Source of the DNA: Membranipora membranacea
Taxonomy: Eukaryota; Bryozoa; Gymnolaemata; Cheilostomatida; Membraniporidae
Assembly (NCBI GenBank): GCA_914767715.1
Contig: OU612073.1
Location: 3,224,001 to 3,288,000, forward strand
Length of the DNA: 64,000 nucleotides
Direction: 5' to 3'
Below the pieces are notes generated by a model, which saw only the letters and a list, made by a program, of their open reading frames with translations, searched no databases and was not told the origin of the DNA. A program made the translations under genes and the position numbers. Below, one piece after another: positions 27,205 to 40,800 of this stretch (the stretch's first letter is position 1; each line of letters starts with the position of its first letter).

Positions 27205-28832
27205 ATTGAAGAGTAATAAATTTATCTACTTATCCAGCACCAATAGCATACTATTATTATTGGGTCCCTATTTTCACCAGTGAAGAAAACAGTTTCGAAT
27301 ACGTTAAACAAACAAGCCAACAGCTGGACAGCCTTCGGGAATAAAGACATGCAAGGGCAAAGGATCAAGGAATGAGACTGGCTTTTGATTAATGGATTTT
27401 CAGCTATGGTGCTAAAGTGGTCACAAGAGATAGATACACAACAATGTCCTTTGGTGAAACAAAAATTTCAGAGGCAATGAAGGAGGGCTAGCTAGACCAC
27501 ACATGCCATGAAATGCCGATTACAAACCCAAATACTCACCTCGTTTTTAGCAAAAGCATGATAGAGTGATAAAAGTTATGACTAGCTACCGTTTACTCAA
27601 CTTCAGAATTCAATACCAACTCTAATCTTGGCTAGTCGAGTTGGCGCTAGCTAACATTAATGATTCACCCTTGAACTAGCTAAATTAGACGCTAGCTATT
27701 AAATATTCCGCCTAGATCGCGCAAACGTTTGTAAATCTGATCAAGACAACAGACACAGGACGAATGATCTTAAAACAAATATGGAGGGGGCGTTCTTATT
27801 ATTGAAATAAGGGAGTGAGACCTGCTAGGCTCTTTCTTGCGCACTCACTCATCGATGTTTTTATATTATACATTATTCTGAGTGAGCGAAAACAAATGCA
27901 GAGATGAATGTGCCTTATTGGAAGACAAAGTGAGCGATAATCTGTGATAGCATAATAAATAGTGATAGCATAATAAAGCATACATATCACCGTCGTTAGC
28001 CTCTCCGATTGGTGAATTTGTGGATAAAATGATTATGAGACCATATGACTACTACTGAACTTCTTATTTACGGGCTTTGCATGGGTTCAGGGAGGATGGA
28101 AGCTCTCAGTCTCATAGTCATGTGTGTCAGTTCTCATTTTAAAGTGTGTTTTCAGCTTGAGATTTGCCCAAAAAATCTGTTACAATTTGAGAAAACATGG
28201 AATACTGAAAAAGCTCCCACCATTCCCATAATTATCAACGATTATTCATTCATTCATAATATAATCAAGCAGTTAAAGTCTTTTACTCCTTGATATAATA
28301 AAGAGAAATAAAATCTAACTAAACTAAAGCCACCAACTTGAAATGAAAGAAGCATCCAGCCAGAAGTGTCACTGAGTGAGGTTTGTATACTTGCTTGCAC
28401 TTACTGCAACACGCCTATTAATGAGCTATATATAGTTATATATAGTTGAGTGAGCATTTACTATTAGGCATGATGGGTGGTTGAAATGCCAAAAAAATGA
28501 GCGCTTTAAATTATCGACTGACACCTGACAGTACCTGGATGCAAGCATGGCAGTATCTTACATGTGCCATCTGCTGGTATATATGCAAGATGTCCGCTGA
28601 TTGGACTAAATTGTTATATGAATTTGTATTGGCCTATGTAATTTAGCTGAGATATATAACGGTGCACACATATATTTTAAATGATAAATTATAAAATCGA
28701 TTCACCTGCAGATTAATAGATTAAGCATAAAATCAAGGGATAGGGAAGGTCGAGATGAGAAAAATAAGTGTACTTTTTGCAAAAATTCAAGTTCAATTGA
28801 CTGTATTGCAAGCAATATAAGATCGACTGTGT

Positions 28833-31800
28833 ATGAAAATTGCAATGTTCCAATCCTCGAGTATCCAAGTTGATAAATGGAATAATGAGCAAGTTTCAGC
28901 ATGGATCAAAGGTATGCTTAGCTTACGATTGTTTTCACTTTCTCCTCTTCTCCAAGCAAGGTTGACTAGTTTAAGTGAAGTGAAGTCTTTTTCTCCTTGG
29001 TCTTAGTCTAGCTGGTCTAACCTTAGGCTTACCTGTGCTTTAACTAGTGAGGAGTAAGGGACCAATGAGGGAGTTCATTGAAGGGACCAACAGTTACAGT
29101 TAGTATTTTTCACTCATGAGTAGACTTGCTAAGCCATAAAAACCTGTGTAATACTTCAACATCATCTATTAACAGCTAGTAGTAATAATGATGATGATAG
29201 ATGATGTATCTATGGGTTGTTCCATGTTGCTTATAAGTCATGTGCCTTCGCCCGTGGGGTGCTTTCAATTAAAAGAATTATACCGCTATTTGTCAAGCCT
29301 CCCACGTATAGAAAAATGCTAAAATCACTGGGCAGCCCCTTTTCCTTGTTTCCATTCCACCAAACTTATCGATCATTTGTTCAGTGTTTATCTGCCTTGC
29401 TGAGGGCAGACAAGTAGCGGGTAAGTCCCCAATTGACTGCAAAACATGTGGCATACGGTGGTCACAAGTTTGATAATATTTCAGAATACGATCATGCCAA
29501 TCAAAGCATGTCAGACCATTGTCAGAAGATTTTGGCTTTTCTTTTCAGGTTTGGATGGAGTGGTGTGTGACTATCACTCAAACTTTCTCCAAAATGCCTT
29601 CAATGGCAGACGACTGGGGATGATTGACCACAATGACCTAACAAATCTTGGTGTAAAGAAAGTAGGACACCAGGAGATTTTACTTGATGCTGTTGAGCTG
29701 TTGAAGAGTCTGGTAACGTATTTTGTAGAGCAGACCTATTGTTATTCTGATGCTATGAAGTGACTGCTTAATCTTTGGGGAAAGTTAAAGTCCAATAAAT
29801 AAAAGGATGTCAATTCATGATGGGAGTGTTAGTGTGAGCTAAATGGTGGGGCCTTAATGTTTTGCCTCAGAGACAAAAACAATCTTGTAGTTAAACAAAG
29901 TCCTAGTGCTCAGTTTCTATATCGGAGCTGTACATCAGATGTTCCATTCCGTTATCACTAACAAACTAAAGCACAACAACTAATCTAGGAACTTGGACTG
30001 TGTTTTAACACCAGATATTGGTTAGTTGTGCCAATGCTAGCCTGTCTTGGCAAGAAGCTTTGTTTGTGAGAGCACCCCATCCTCACCAACATAGCTTGTC
30101 AAGACAGGCTACGCATGACTTCTTGGTTGCGCAAACACCATGCGCTTTTCTATTGCAGGCTAATGAGATTAACTCGTGTAATCTTCAGTCACTGGCTCTG
30201 GTCGTTACATGTAGAATAAGTAACTTGCACAGAATACTGGAGCAACATGACATCACAGCTGTGTTACCAGAAGATTACGAGAAGAGAATGGTCGACGCTG
30301 TGTATTATCTAGTGCAGTCTCTGAAAGAGATGATAAGCTGGCTCGGCAGGTAAGTAAATTCTGAAGCTATCCTTGATTTGTGAAGGTTGGCCGTATTGTG
30401 ACTGCCTAAGGGTATAGTGATGCAAGGCTACTTTGCTCACTAGAGACTCGGGTCACAAGGCCACCAACAATAAGCTATTTAGCTCGCAAGGCTAACATTG
30501 CAGAAAGTTTCCTCTCACCCCTGTGCCCTCTTCTCCCAATTGATTGTCTTAGGCTTGGAGAGTTTGATCGCACAGTCTACACATTATAGATCAAGCCCAG
30601 GTGCATAAAACCCCGAAATTGAATCAAAGATGCAAGACTATGGGATTGAATTGTGGGAATTGCAACCATTTGGTAGTTTTTGGTGCCTATGCAGAGAACT
30701 ATAGATGAAGCTATTAACTGGAGCCTAATCAAGGAACATAAAGGGAACTAACCTTAAACATGGTTGTGTTGTTTACATAGCGCTACAACGGCTACAGTTT
30801 AAATCACTCTGGAAAATTTTTGGGTAAAGACGACTTTATATCTACATGCCCATATTTGGGAATTTTTGGTGAGAAATTCCTTCTCACAATCTGCCGCACA
30901 GTTCAGTGTACTGATTTTTTACTTCTTCCTTGCAGCGCTACCAGAGACAATAGATGATAATATATTGTCTCTTGCAATACAGCTTTCCAATCAATCATCA
31001 TTTCATAGCCTTCCTGTTGACAGACAATAGCATTATAGGCGCATTTTACGAGCTTCCCTCCCTTCCCTGCTTGAAATAACACATAATGAATTGCCTTAAA
31101 TTGGGATATATAGTGATAACATCACAGAGTAAGAATATATATCTGTGTCTGTATCTGTATCTCTGTGATAATATGGTCTGTCAATGTTGTATTTAGATTC
31201 AATGACCATCCTCCAATCTATTCAACAAATTAGTCCTGTCGCTTTTGCTCATCAAAAAGTGATTACAGCCCATTATCAAACCATAGCATTTTAATTCACT
31301 AAGAAATCTGTAATATTGAGATGAGTATGTGCGTCATATGGGCCACCTAAGGGTTCACACATAATTCGCAGTTTTTATCAAATTCAATGTAGTAGCAGTT
31401 ATGTCAAAAACAACTTTGAATTCACCACAAATTTGATTAGCAGATGTAGATAGATCTCCCACATTGAAAAATTTTATTGAAAATTGATGTGATTTGGCCG
31501 TAGGTTGTTAAATTCGATGGTAGTTAATATGCATTAAAACCTCAAATTCATGCACAAACCACAAGCGTTTACTTGGTAAAGGTAGAAGAACAGAGGATTA
31601 ATAGTCAATTAAGTGCTCAAACTGTGCTGGGTTTGCTGGTAAAAGCGTTTCATTTTCAAGCACATTGGACTAGTCCCATCCCAGGGTATACCGGGACAGT
31701 TTAAACTAGTCGAATGTTACTGCTCTGTATGAATGCAGTATTGTACTGGGGGCTCTTATGAATTTCGTGTGACTTCATCTTCTATCTTTCCCGTCAGGAG

Positions 31801-34800
31801 GCCGATTGTTGGAGGTGGTTTTACTGTGACCAGATGGACACAACCATGAGTCAGCATGACAAACACAATTTTAATATAGACTAGCTTTCAACAAGGATTG
31901 AAATCCTTGCTTTCAATATTGTTGTTATGCCAAGTCCAAGTACAAGTAGGGGTGCCCATACTGTCCAAAGCCTCAAGGAAATGATTACTTTAGAAAAGCC
32001 TCAAACCATAATATGCGAATTATCCTAGTCTGTATGGGTGTCATATCACATCAGAATCAATTACAGAAATTTCTACTTCCTAGACATTCCTCGCTCGCTC
32101 GCTCGGTCACCATATACAGTATACAATATGATATTGTTTATGTTAGACACATATACTACCAGTATATCATCTTATTTGGCCATGTTAAGTTTATAAGTAC
32201 ATATGAACACGGATGCCCGTCAGCTATGCCGAAAATACCCTGGTTACTGATACACCAAAATAGACATTGTGCAGCAAAGTATTTTTCACATGCAAAGTTT
32301 ATTTTGGTATCATTGACATGGCCTTTAAATGATGTATTTATATTAGCAATGACTATTTAAGTATCACTGATATGACTGTGGCGACTGGAAGCAACCTCTC
32401 AGGTCAACATTACTCATTGAGATTGTTACACAAAGTTGTTATGATAATTTTTCTAGTGATGTGAAATTGATTGCTTAGAAACAGGAAAAGAGTAATAGTT
32501 ATGCAATGACTTGCCCACACTTTGCATAAAAAGTCACCTCATGGCATGTTTAAGTAGGTTAGATTGGCATTTATCGGTTTGGCAAAATCATGAATTCCCA
32601 CCTGATTGAAATCAGATACAAGCGCTATGCTGTTGTCTTTGTTTTCAAGGTAATCTGAATAGAACTGGCTTATCCAAGTGAAATCAAAATCAATCTATCT
32701 CACATTTAAGTTGAAACTACTACAGCAAACTGTCATATAAAGACCTTGCGAGTCAGCGCAATCCGACAAGGTTGCTGAAATGTTTCACACCCAGCAAACA
32801 ACCGAGATGTCAAAAAGTGTAGTATTGCAAAAGCGTTAGGGAAAAACCACAAGATCCTATTAGGTTTCAAAATGTACTTTTCTTGATTTAATGACAACAA
32901 ATCGGTATGACCTTGTTGATTTGGCTGCTACTTCCACAGTCAAAGCAAATTATAGACTTTTTAAATTTTCAACTAGCACCAATGGAGATAAGTGTCTACC
33001 TTGGTGTCTATTCCAGCTTGATTCCTTGAGTGACTCATAGTTCTGATCTAAGACAGTTGGCTTCAGAATTTTGTAGCGAAAGCAGGCTAGTCTTGCTTTG
33101 TGTAACAGCATCATTCAGAAGGCCAAACTGTTCATCACACAATAAAATTATCCTGGGATATATATCAGTATCTCAAAGTGATATGGAGTCAAAACTTTTA
33201 GTAGGTTGGGTCATTGGCCTAACAAACAAGTCACGGTTGAAACTCAAGTGAAACTAATTAACCATTACTTCCTGGTTATATAAGTTATTACTAGGGATGG
33301 GCCCTACCCTCGAGGAGGTGTAAATATTAGCTTTGGTTTACTTTATGTAGTTAGTGGGTGACTTGATATTAGCTAGTACCTATATTCACTAGCTAATGTG
33401 AAGCAATTAGGTTGAGTTAATGTTAGCTAGTCATAAAATTCATCATTTCATACCTGAGCAAAATGGTGAGCCTGTCCTCTGCAAATCTTTACCAAATATA
33501 CTTGATAAGTCATTGCCTTCACTCTTCTATGGTATATTGTTTATGTTTAAAATATCATAATATCTTATATAACATTGAATTATGCAATACTTTGAGTGTA
33601 AAAGTGCGTCTTTTAGCCGACGCATGCAGATAACAACTAAAAGTCTGTGAGATTTGTACAATGCCGATAACCTCCGGTCAGTGCCCCTTTTAGCTTATAT
33701 CCAGCTGCACTATTAGGTCCACCAGTTCGACACAATGAGATTCAAATGCGTCATAACGCCGTGAAAATATAAATGAAGTGCACATCACATCACTGGTTTT
33801 TCCATTGTGCTCTTCAAATGTGTTTCCGTCAAGCAGGTCCTTGCCTATTAAAGTACCGTTGGATAGAAGAGAACTGAATTTTCAACTTAATTTTTGCCAA
33901 ATTCTTGTACGCTACCATATACTCAATCTCCCTGGGAAATTGCATTATGGGAGTCTCAGTAGTATGACCTTTTCACCGGTGTCATAAAATCCCTCATCTC
34001 TGACACCTCCGAACCACTTAACTAAGAGCAGGAGCGTCAGCACCTTTCAGTGCTGCTTGAACTGGGTTCTAACTTTTACGTAACTTATCCATTTGTCCTT
34101 CACAGCTCTGAGTGGTCCATGAAGTGACAATTAAAGTTGCACATTGCAGCATCGAGCTTTAACCACCCTGTCCATTCTTCGAGTGAGCAATAAGACCCTT
34201 GCACTTTTAATCAACAACTTGTAGTTCTCGTGAACTACATCATATTATATATGTTCATGTATGAGTATCTCTCAACAGCTATACTGTCCTCTATGATTTC
34301 AGTGCACCGTTTGTGTCGATGGAGGAGTTTACCACGTTGCATGACCAGATCGCCAGAGCTACTCTATCAGTTATCAAACTGTTCAGTAGATCTAACCGAG
34401 TCTGCTCTCTTATACAGACAGTCACTGAGCACAGATCTTATATACTCAATAAGGTAAGTGTAACGTATATACTCAATAAGATAAGTGAGCCGTATATACC
34501 CAATAAGGTAAGTGTACTGTATATACTCGTATATACTCGCATATACTCGATAAGGTAAGTGTACCGGAGCAGGCTAGGCGCTCAGAGCAGTCTTTCAATT
34601 TAAAACTGCCAACTATCTGAGCGAGGCCTGGTCTCACTCACAAATCGCTCACATGTTGATGGAACTATATACATTCTGATTGAGCGATATGGGAACCTAA
34701 TGAGCGAAAACCTTGAGCAAAATGATAGTGATGGTTTGCTTTAAATAGCCTCCCTCTTTCTAATGAAAGACGCTCTTGACTCCCAGAATATTGAGAAACG

Positions 34801-37800
34801 TTAGGTAGAATTACTCTCATTATGCAGTACCTGATGACTGGTGCTATAGGAGCTGTGCTATTTGGGGCGCGCAAAGCTCCAAACACTCTGGACTATTCCC
34901 CAGCATGGTGTTATGGTGATGGTTAGGCTCCACAACCACAAAACCTTACCATCTTATCAATCAGATTGCAAAACATCTGGTAAGGTGGCTATTTGTGGGC
35001 ATATCTACCAGCATTTGCTTCTCCGTAACTAACCAGACCTAAAAAGTTAGACTAGCAATCCTAGTGCTCTAAACTGCTCCCAGGGAGTTTTTTGCACAGA
35101 TGGTATCTTTCAATTTAATGACCAATCAATTTTCTGATGGTATTTCTTTGTTATGATTTTTTGGCTCATACAGTACATGTAGCTACATCAGCATGAGCAA
35201 AAAAACCAAAATAAAGCTCCACATCACCTCCTTGATATCGTAACTGTATCAAGGTGATGTGGAGATTGGACTTTGTTATTATCATCAATAAGATTCCGGG
35301 ATGTCAACCTGTCACTTAATGCAGTCACAGGTTTGGTAATAATCCAAATTTGATCCTATGACACCATCCGCACACCTGTCTCTCAGTAAATTAGGTCATG
35401 TGTGACCATTGTTGTGACTTACTGAAATCTCATAATAGTGACTGACTAAACAACGTAATAACAACGTAACAACAACTTAACATTTCAGTATTAGCCAGCA
35501 GTCCTCGATAGGGTACTGATCTCTCCCCTATGGTTAGTTGACCCCAGTATGACGCTTATCTAAGATGTTTTGGGACAATCTGAAGGTATAATGAGTGTTT
35601 GATAGTTCAGTAGCGAGTCAATGCCCCCCTAAATTGAAGATGTGTCCCTACATGCCAGGTCATTGCGGTAACAACATAGCAGGTTTCTCTGTTATTATTT
35701 AGAAGATAGAAAGAGCATTATTGTGTCTATCTCTGAAAGGACAAGCTCTTTTTATTTGGCATTTGAGATAGAAGTGCAAGGTAAGCCTGAACTGACACTA
35801 CCCTTGTCACTTAAGAAGAAGGCTTAACATTACAGTTAGGGCCTGCTAAGTAGAAGTGAAATCATCGCTTTTCCAGCAATGTATCTCATGCATCGTCCTC
35901 TGAAAGGTGATAAAGTTCAAATCCAATACACTGTGATCTTAAAAGAGACACGACTTCAGACAAGGCTCAAACTCAAATGAGCGAAAATAAAACATTTATG
36001 GGATCCATAGGTTTGCAATCCTGCTCCTTATTGGTGTGATGGCCAAGAAGATCTTGCCAGATCCTGTCCATCTTTGAAACCTGTCCGTCATCACTTGCCT
36101 CTTGTCTTCCTTTATATATTAGACACATCCATATGAATATTGTGTTCATCTATTGATGTCATCCAAACCTTATATAAATCTTTTATTGTCCATTCAATAA
36201 ATATTGTTTGTCCATCAGTCCTTTAGCGAGCAGGACATCCGTCTGTGCAGGTCTGTCCGGCTAATATCAACCGTACAATACTGTTCACAAAAAATGAACG
36301 GGCGCAATTCTCATCAGAGGTGTGCAGATGGAAACCCATCTGCCTCTCCTGGGAATATTCCTAATGGAAAATCCCTGACAATGTAGTTGGGCAGAAGGTC
36401 TCTGAAATTTCGTCCTTGACTGCAAGTGATAAATTTCTCGATTGTTTTCCTGTCTTATGAAAGAGTCATGCTATGACAATTTTTCATGCGGGGATTTATG
36501 GCTGAATTGTCAAATTGACCGGCTGATAATGGTCACAAACTTCCCAATTATTCACCACTAAACAATTGATCTCCACTCGGCAGACTGGTTTCTGGCTACC
36601 AAACTAATCCAAATAGGAAGTCGAGATAGATTTTTTGTCTGCCATACTCATAAAATGAAATTAAAAATCTTGAATATTAATAGATTTATAATAATTTAGC
36701 TCATGATTAGTTTATGATTATGATTGATGGACCATTTGTGTGATTGAAGTTGCCTGATATATGGTTGGTAAGCTTGATCAGTGATTTCCACCAGTTTAGT
36801 TCACACTGTGTCCTTTATATCCAGAGTTAGTCCAGTCTATTTTAAGCTTGTTAACTAATGGTGCGGAAATATCCAAATGATCACGGTGGTAATTAAACCG
36901 CCCTAAACCTGTTAGTTCACACCCTTACCTATCCCTAACCTGTGCCAACCTGTTATAGCAACCAGTTTATAAAAAAAAACATCACCAAAAACAATATGGG
37001 ACGGTGAGAAGCATTAATATGGTTTGGTGGATGAATTTCGAATAATCTTTTGTGAGAGGGTTGGAAAGTCACAAATTGAGTGATGCCAATACATCAAGAC
37101 TCTTTGTTTCAGAGACGTTACAGTATGATATGACGGTGGTCATAGTTGCCCTACTTCTGTCATCTTGAAATTACCAGATCCTTTCATAATTCACTATCTT
37201 CAATCAAAGATGATTACGCAGCACTTTACAATACCATATTCGGGGTTATCAGCTGATCTTGGTGTGTAAGTGTGATGTTTATATCCTGTTAAACTTAAAT
37301 GGCACAAAATAATCCGGTTAAACTTAAATGGCGCAAAATAGTCTTTGGTAGATTCAAAACATACCATCCCGTCTCTTCCTGATGGCTCTTATTAATATCC
37401 TCTTTTCGCACTCTACTAAGATTTACTATCTATTTTGACGTTTTTGATTTTCATCATCATAACACAGAGTAAGGATATATCCTTTTCCTTGTGATCATAA
37501 AACACATCATAACTACTATATATCCTCATGTCTGACATATCCTGATTGCCTTATATCATTTGAACCCTTTAAATAGATAAAATTGACTGAAATTTATTTC
37601 CAAATATCATAAATGATTTTTGAGCTTCATTAGATCACAGAGTGAGGATATAGGCCTTTCCTTACTCTGTGATAAGATATTGCTTTTGCGTCTGTCAGTG
37701 GTGGTGACTTGACATTATATATCCGTTTGTTTTGTGTGTACAGCAATCCAATGATTGTCAGAATTAGCTCTTCTACAAATCTAGGATATGGATGTCCCCC

Positions 37801-40800
37801 TTCGCCCCTCTCTACACCCCTCTCTACCCTTCTCTACACCCCTCTACACCCCTCTCTACACTTGTCTCTCTCTGGCGAGAGCAATTCTAAATCTAAAAAA
37901 TATGTGAAGTCGATATATATATATATGTATATGTAAAGAGTATTTGTCTTTTCATTCAGGAAAATAATTGGTAAACTTATAATATTTGTCGCAGCTGGCA
38001 GAGATGGTGTTGGTTTAGTGCGTACAGCTGCGCCATAATAGTTAAAATTAGCCCTAGTACATAGTATTAGGGCACGGATGTCCCCCCCCCCTTCCTCAAG
38101 ATAACTTCTCATGTTGATCATTTTTCCAAGGTCATTTTATATGTACATAATATTTGTTTTCTCATTAGGCAAAATGATTGGGTCATCAAAATGATTCGGC
38201 ATCTCATTGAATTAAAAAAATGACAAAAGGCCGGGTCGTTTTGCGTGTACAGCAACCTTATGATATCAAAAGTTACACTTTGTACAAATCCAGGGTAAGG
38301 ATTTCCCTCCTTCCCTCCTCCCACCTCCCCAAAGAGAACTTATATTTGAATAATATTTGAGTTCATTATTTCTGTGTAAAGTCTTTGTGTTTTTCATGTG
38401 GGTAAAACATCTTATTATATTTGTGACAGCTGGCAGAGATTGAGAAGAAGTGTGATGACCTAGTGAAGAATGGAGGAGATCCTATGATCCTGACTCCAGC
38501 TAGCATTGAGACTGTAACGGTACGCAAACGGGCCGACGAACCTCTGGTAAGAACTGAGTACACCACATAGACTAGGTAGTTTAAGTTGTCAAACTGTGCT
38601 GGGATAGCTGGTAGTAACATTTCATTTTCAACCACTTTCCATGGGGTGGTGTGGTTGATAATGAAATGCTACTACCAGCTATTCCAGCACAGTTTAAGCT
38701 CTTACACTTAGACTATAGATAATCCATAGTCTTCAAATACACACCAGATCTGTCAAGAGATTACATGCGACATGCAACACAGAGGTCAACCCCTCCTCCT
38801 GGTTGAACTCTTGAACACATAGTAGTCTATGGCCCAGACCCTGGTAGTCAAGGTGCTTGCGGAGCCACTACCTCCCGCTCACCTAATTGAGGGCCCCTAG
38901 ATTAGATCGGAAGTAGACCGTTCTAAATATAAGATATATTGCTGTCAGTCATTACTGAGGACGACCCCACCTGCATTCAGGCGGGGCTCAGGTAGAGGCG
39001 CTCAGTGGAATAGATTCCATTAACTTAAGTGCTCAAACACAGCCCTGGTTGCTGTTTGTGGCATCCAGTTATCAACCCCATCCCAATGGAATACCACTAC
39101 ATCGAGGAGGGTAGAGTTTGAGCACTGAACTAAGGTTTCTAAGTCTTCATCACCACCTCCAACCAAGGTCAGCTGTAATCTATCTTAAGTCAATGTGTTA
39201 CACCTGTGGTGCTGCAGCAGCCAGTCTTATAAAAACGGATTCCAACATATTAAAAGATGAAATTAATCATGCAGATTAGTAGTAAAATTGGTGGGAAAAT
39301 CGATGGTCCTCTTAAAGAATGACGTAGATGTCTTGATATGTGGTGCAGTTATTAATTCGGAGAATATGTTGGATGATTTAATACAAGTCTAAGACATTAA
39401 ATAAATAACCCGAGATCTACTCTGGTCCATGAAACTATGTAGTGTTAATATGAGCAGCTGCCACGGTGGTAAACAAATTCGCAGAAACAACTGTTTTTCA
39501 AACGTTTTCATCTAGAAAACATTATTCATTGTATGCGAAAGCGTTGAAATTAAAATCATTTTACAAGGAGTTTAGTTAGTAATAAATGATGCTTCTGGCT
39601 ATTTATGTTAGGTGGAAGCGCCCCTGAAGCCACACCGAAATTTACCCATGTGTGCCCGATCGAACATCGTCATCCAACCAGGATAGACAATTACCGGTGC
39701 TTGGCCTAGAGCCCAGGCGACGGTTATATCCTCAAACAAAAGTATCCTTAATAAATAAGTTATAAATAACCTTAAAATAATCTTAAATATCCTTATAAAT
39801 AAGCATATCATCAAATAATAATTGCTAAATTTATAACTACAAATGACATCAAAACGATCAATCTGGCATTTCCAGGATGTGATTCAGGACGGATCAAGCT
39901 GGAGGATGGGACAATATTGAAATTTATGTCTAATTTGAGTACATTATCAATGTATGATCTGTCGCCGTGCAAGGACGGGGCGGTGCGGCACACAGGGAAC
40001 GTTTAGGTTGGTAATTTTGAGTCCGTGGTGACATCACTGTCAAAATATAGGCCACAGTAATGAACCAATAAGCCTTGATTGTTGTCGCGCTTGGCGGAGA
40101 GTTAATACCTGAAGGACCCTTGTGGTTTTGAGCTCACGTCATAGTTCCTTTGGCCGTGAATCTCTTTTATCCTTTGCCAACCGAATACTTTTACTCTGTG
40201 CTTAGGTTTGATTTTTGATATAGATTTCTTAGTCTCAAACATAACCAGCGAAGAATTTACATTAAGTCTCTGATGTATAACACTTACTCTAGTCTTTGCT
40301 CTGGGTGATTCACAGAGTCGGTTTCTATATGTCATGATATCAATGCCTTAATCTCTCTCTTTTAGGGTATTCAACTACAATCAACCCATAGAGGAGTGCA
40401 TACTATCAAACTTATAAGGCAAAATGTAAGTATAATACAAAAAAAACATATTAGTTTAGTCTCACGAAGCTTGTAGTGCAATCATCTTAGACCAAGTAAG
40501 GTTGCACCTGCCCCCCTCCCCACCAGTAGAGTAGGGTGTGAAGAACTCCCTTGGGTTGGCCTGGCTCCAGAGTCTGCACCATAGACATGGTGGTCTGCAC
40601 ACACGACATACAGTTATGAGCAAGGTGTCATTCTTGGGATAGTGTTGGTTCCTCAGCTGTTTTGTCGGAAGAAGGGCTCAGCCTTCATTCCACCCTCCTC
40701 AGCCAATAAATCTTGGTGATTCACTACATTGTCAACCACTGACTCATATAACTGTTTTTCACTTTTTTCAAAACAAAACAAAAACACAGATCCTGCATGT

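Larger units (their letters stand above)
16056..28832. other. 12.8 kb between divergent SPSB and CNK genes
   Basis: No coding exon is supported. The stretch should contain the promoters and 5' untranslated exons of SPSB (left, minus) and CNK (right, plus), but I cannot place them. It contains the family A MITE at 22147-22278, the foldback element at 26876-27204 and a short 18-bp tandem duplication near 27943-27978. Frames of 90-120 codons here lack family motifs. Confidence 0.5.

Noticed and set aside
37806-37874. CRISPR-like array
   Set aside because: Units are pyrimidine-rich 10-12 bp simple repeats without unique spacers, in an animal intron.
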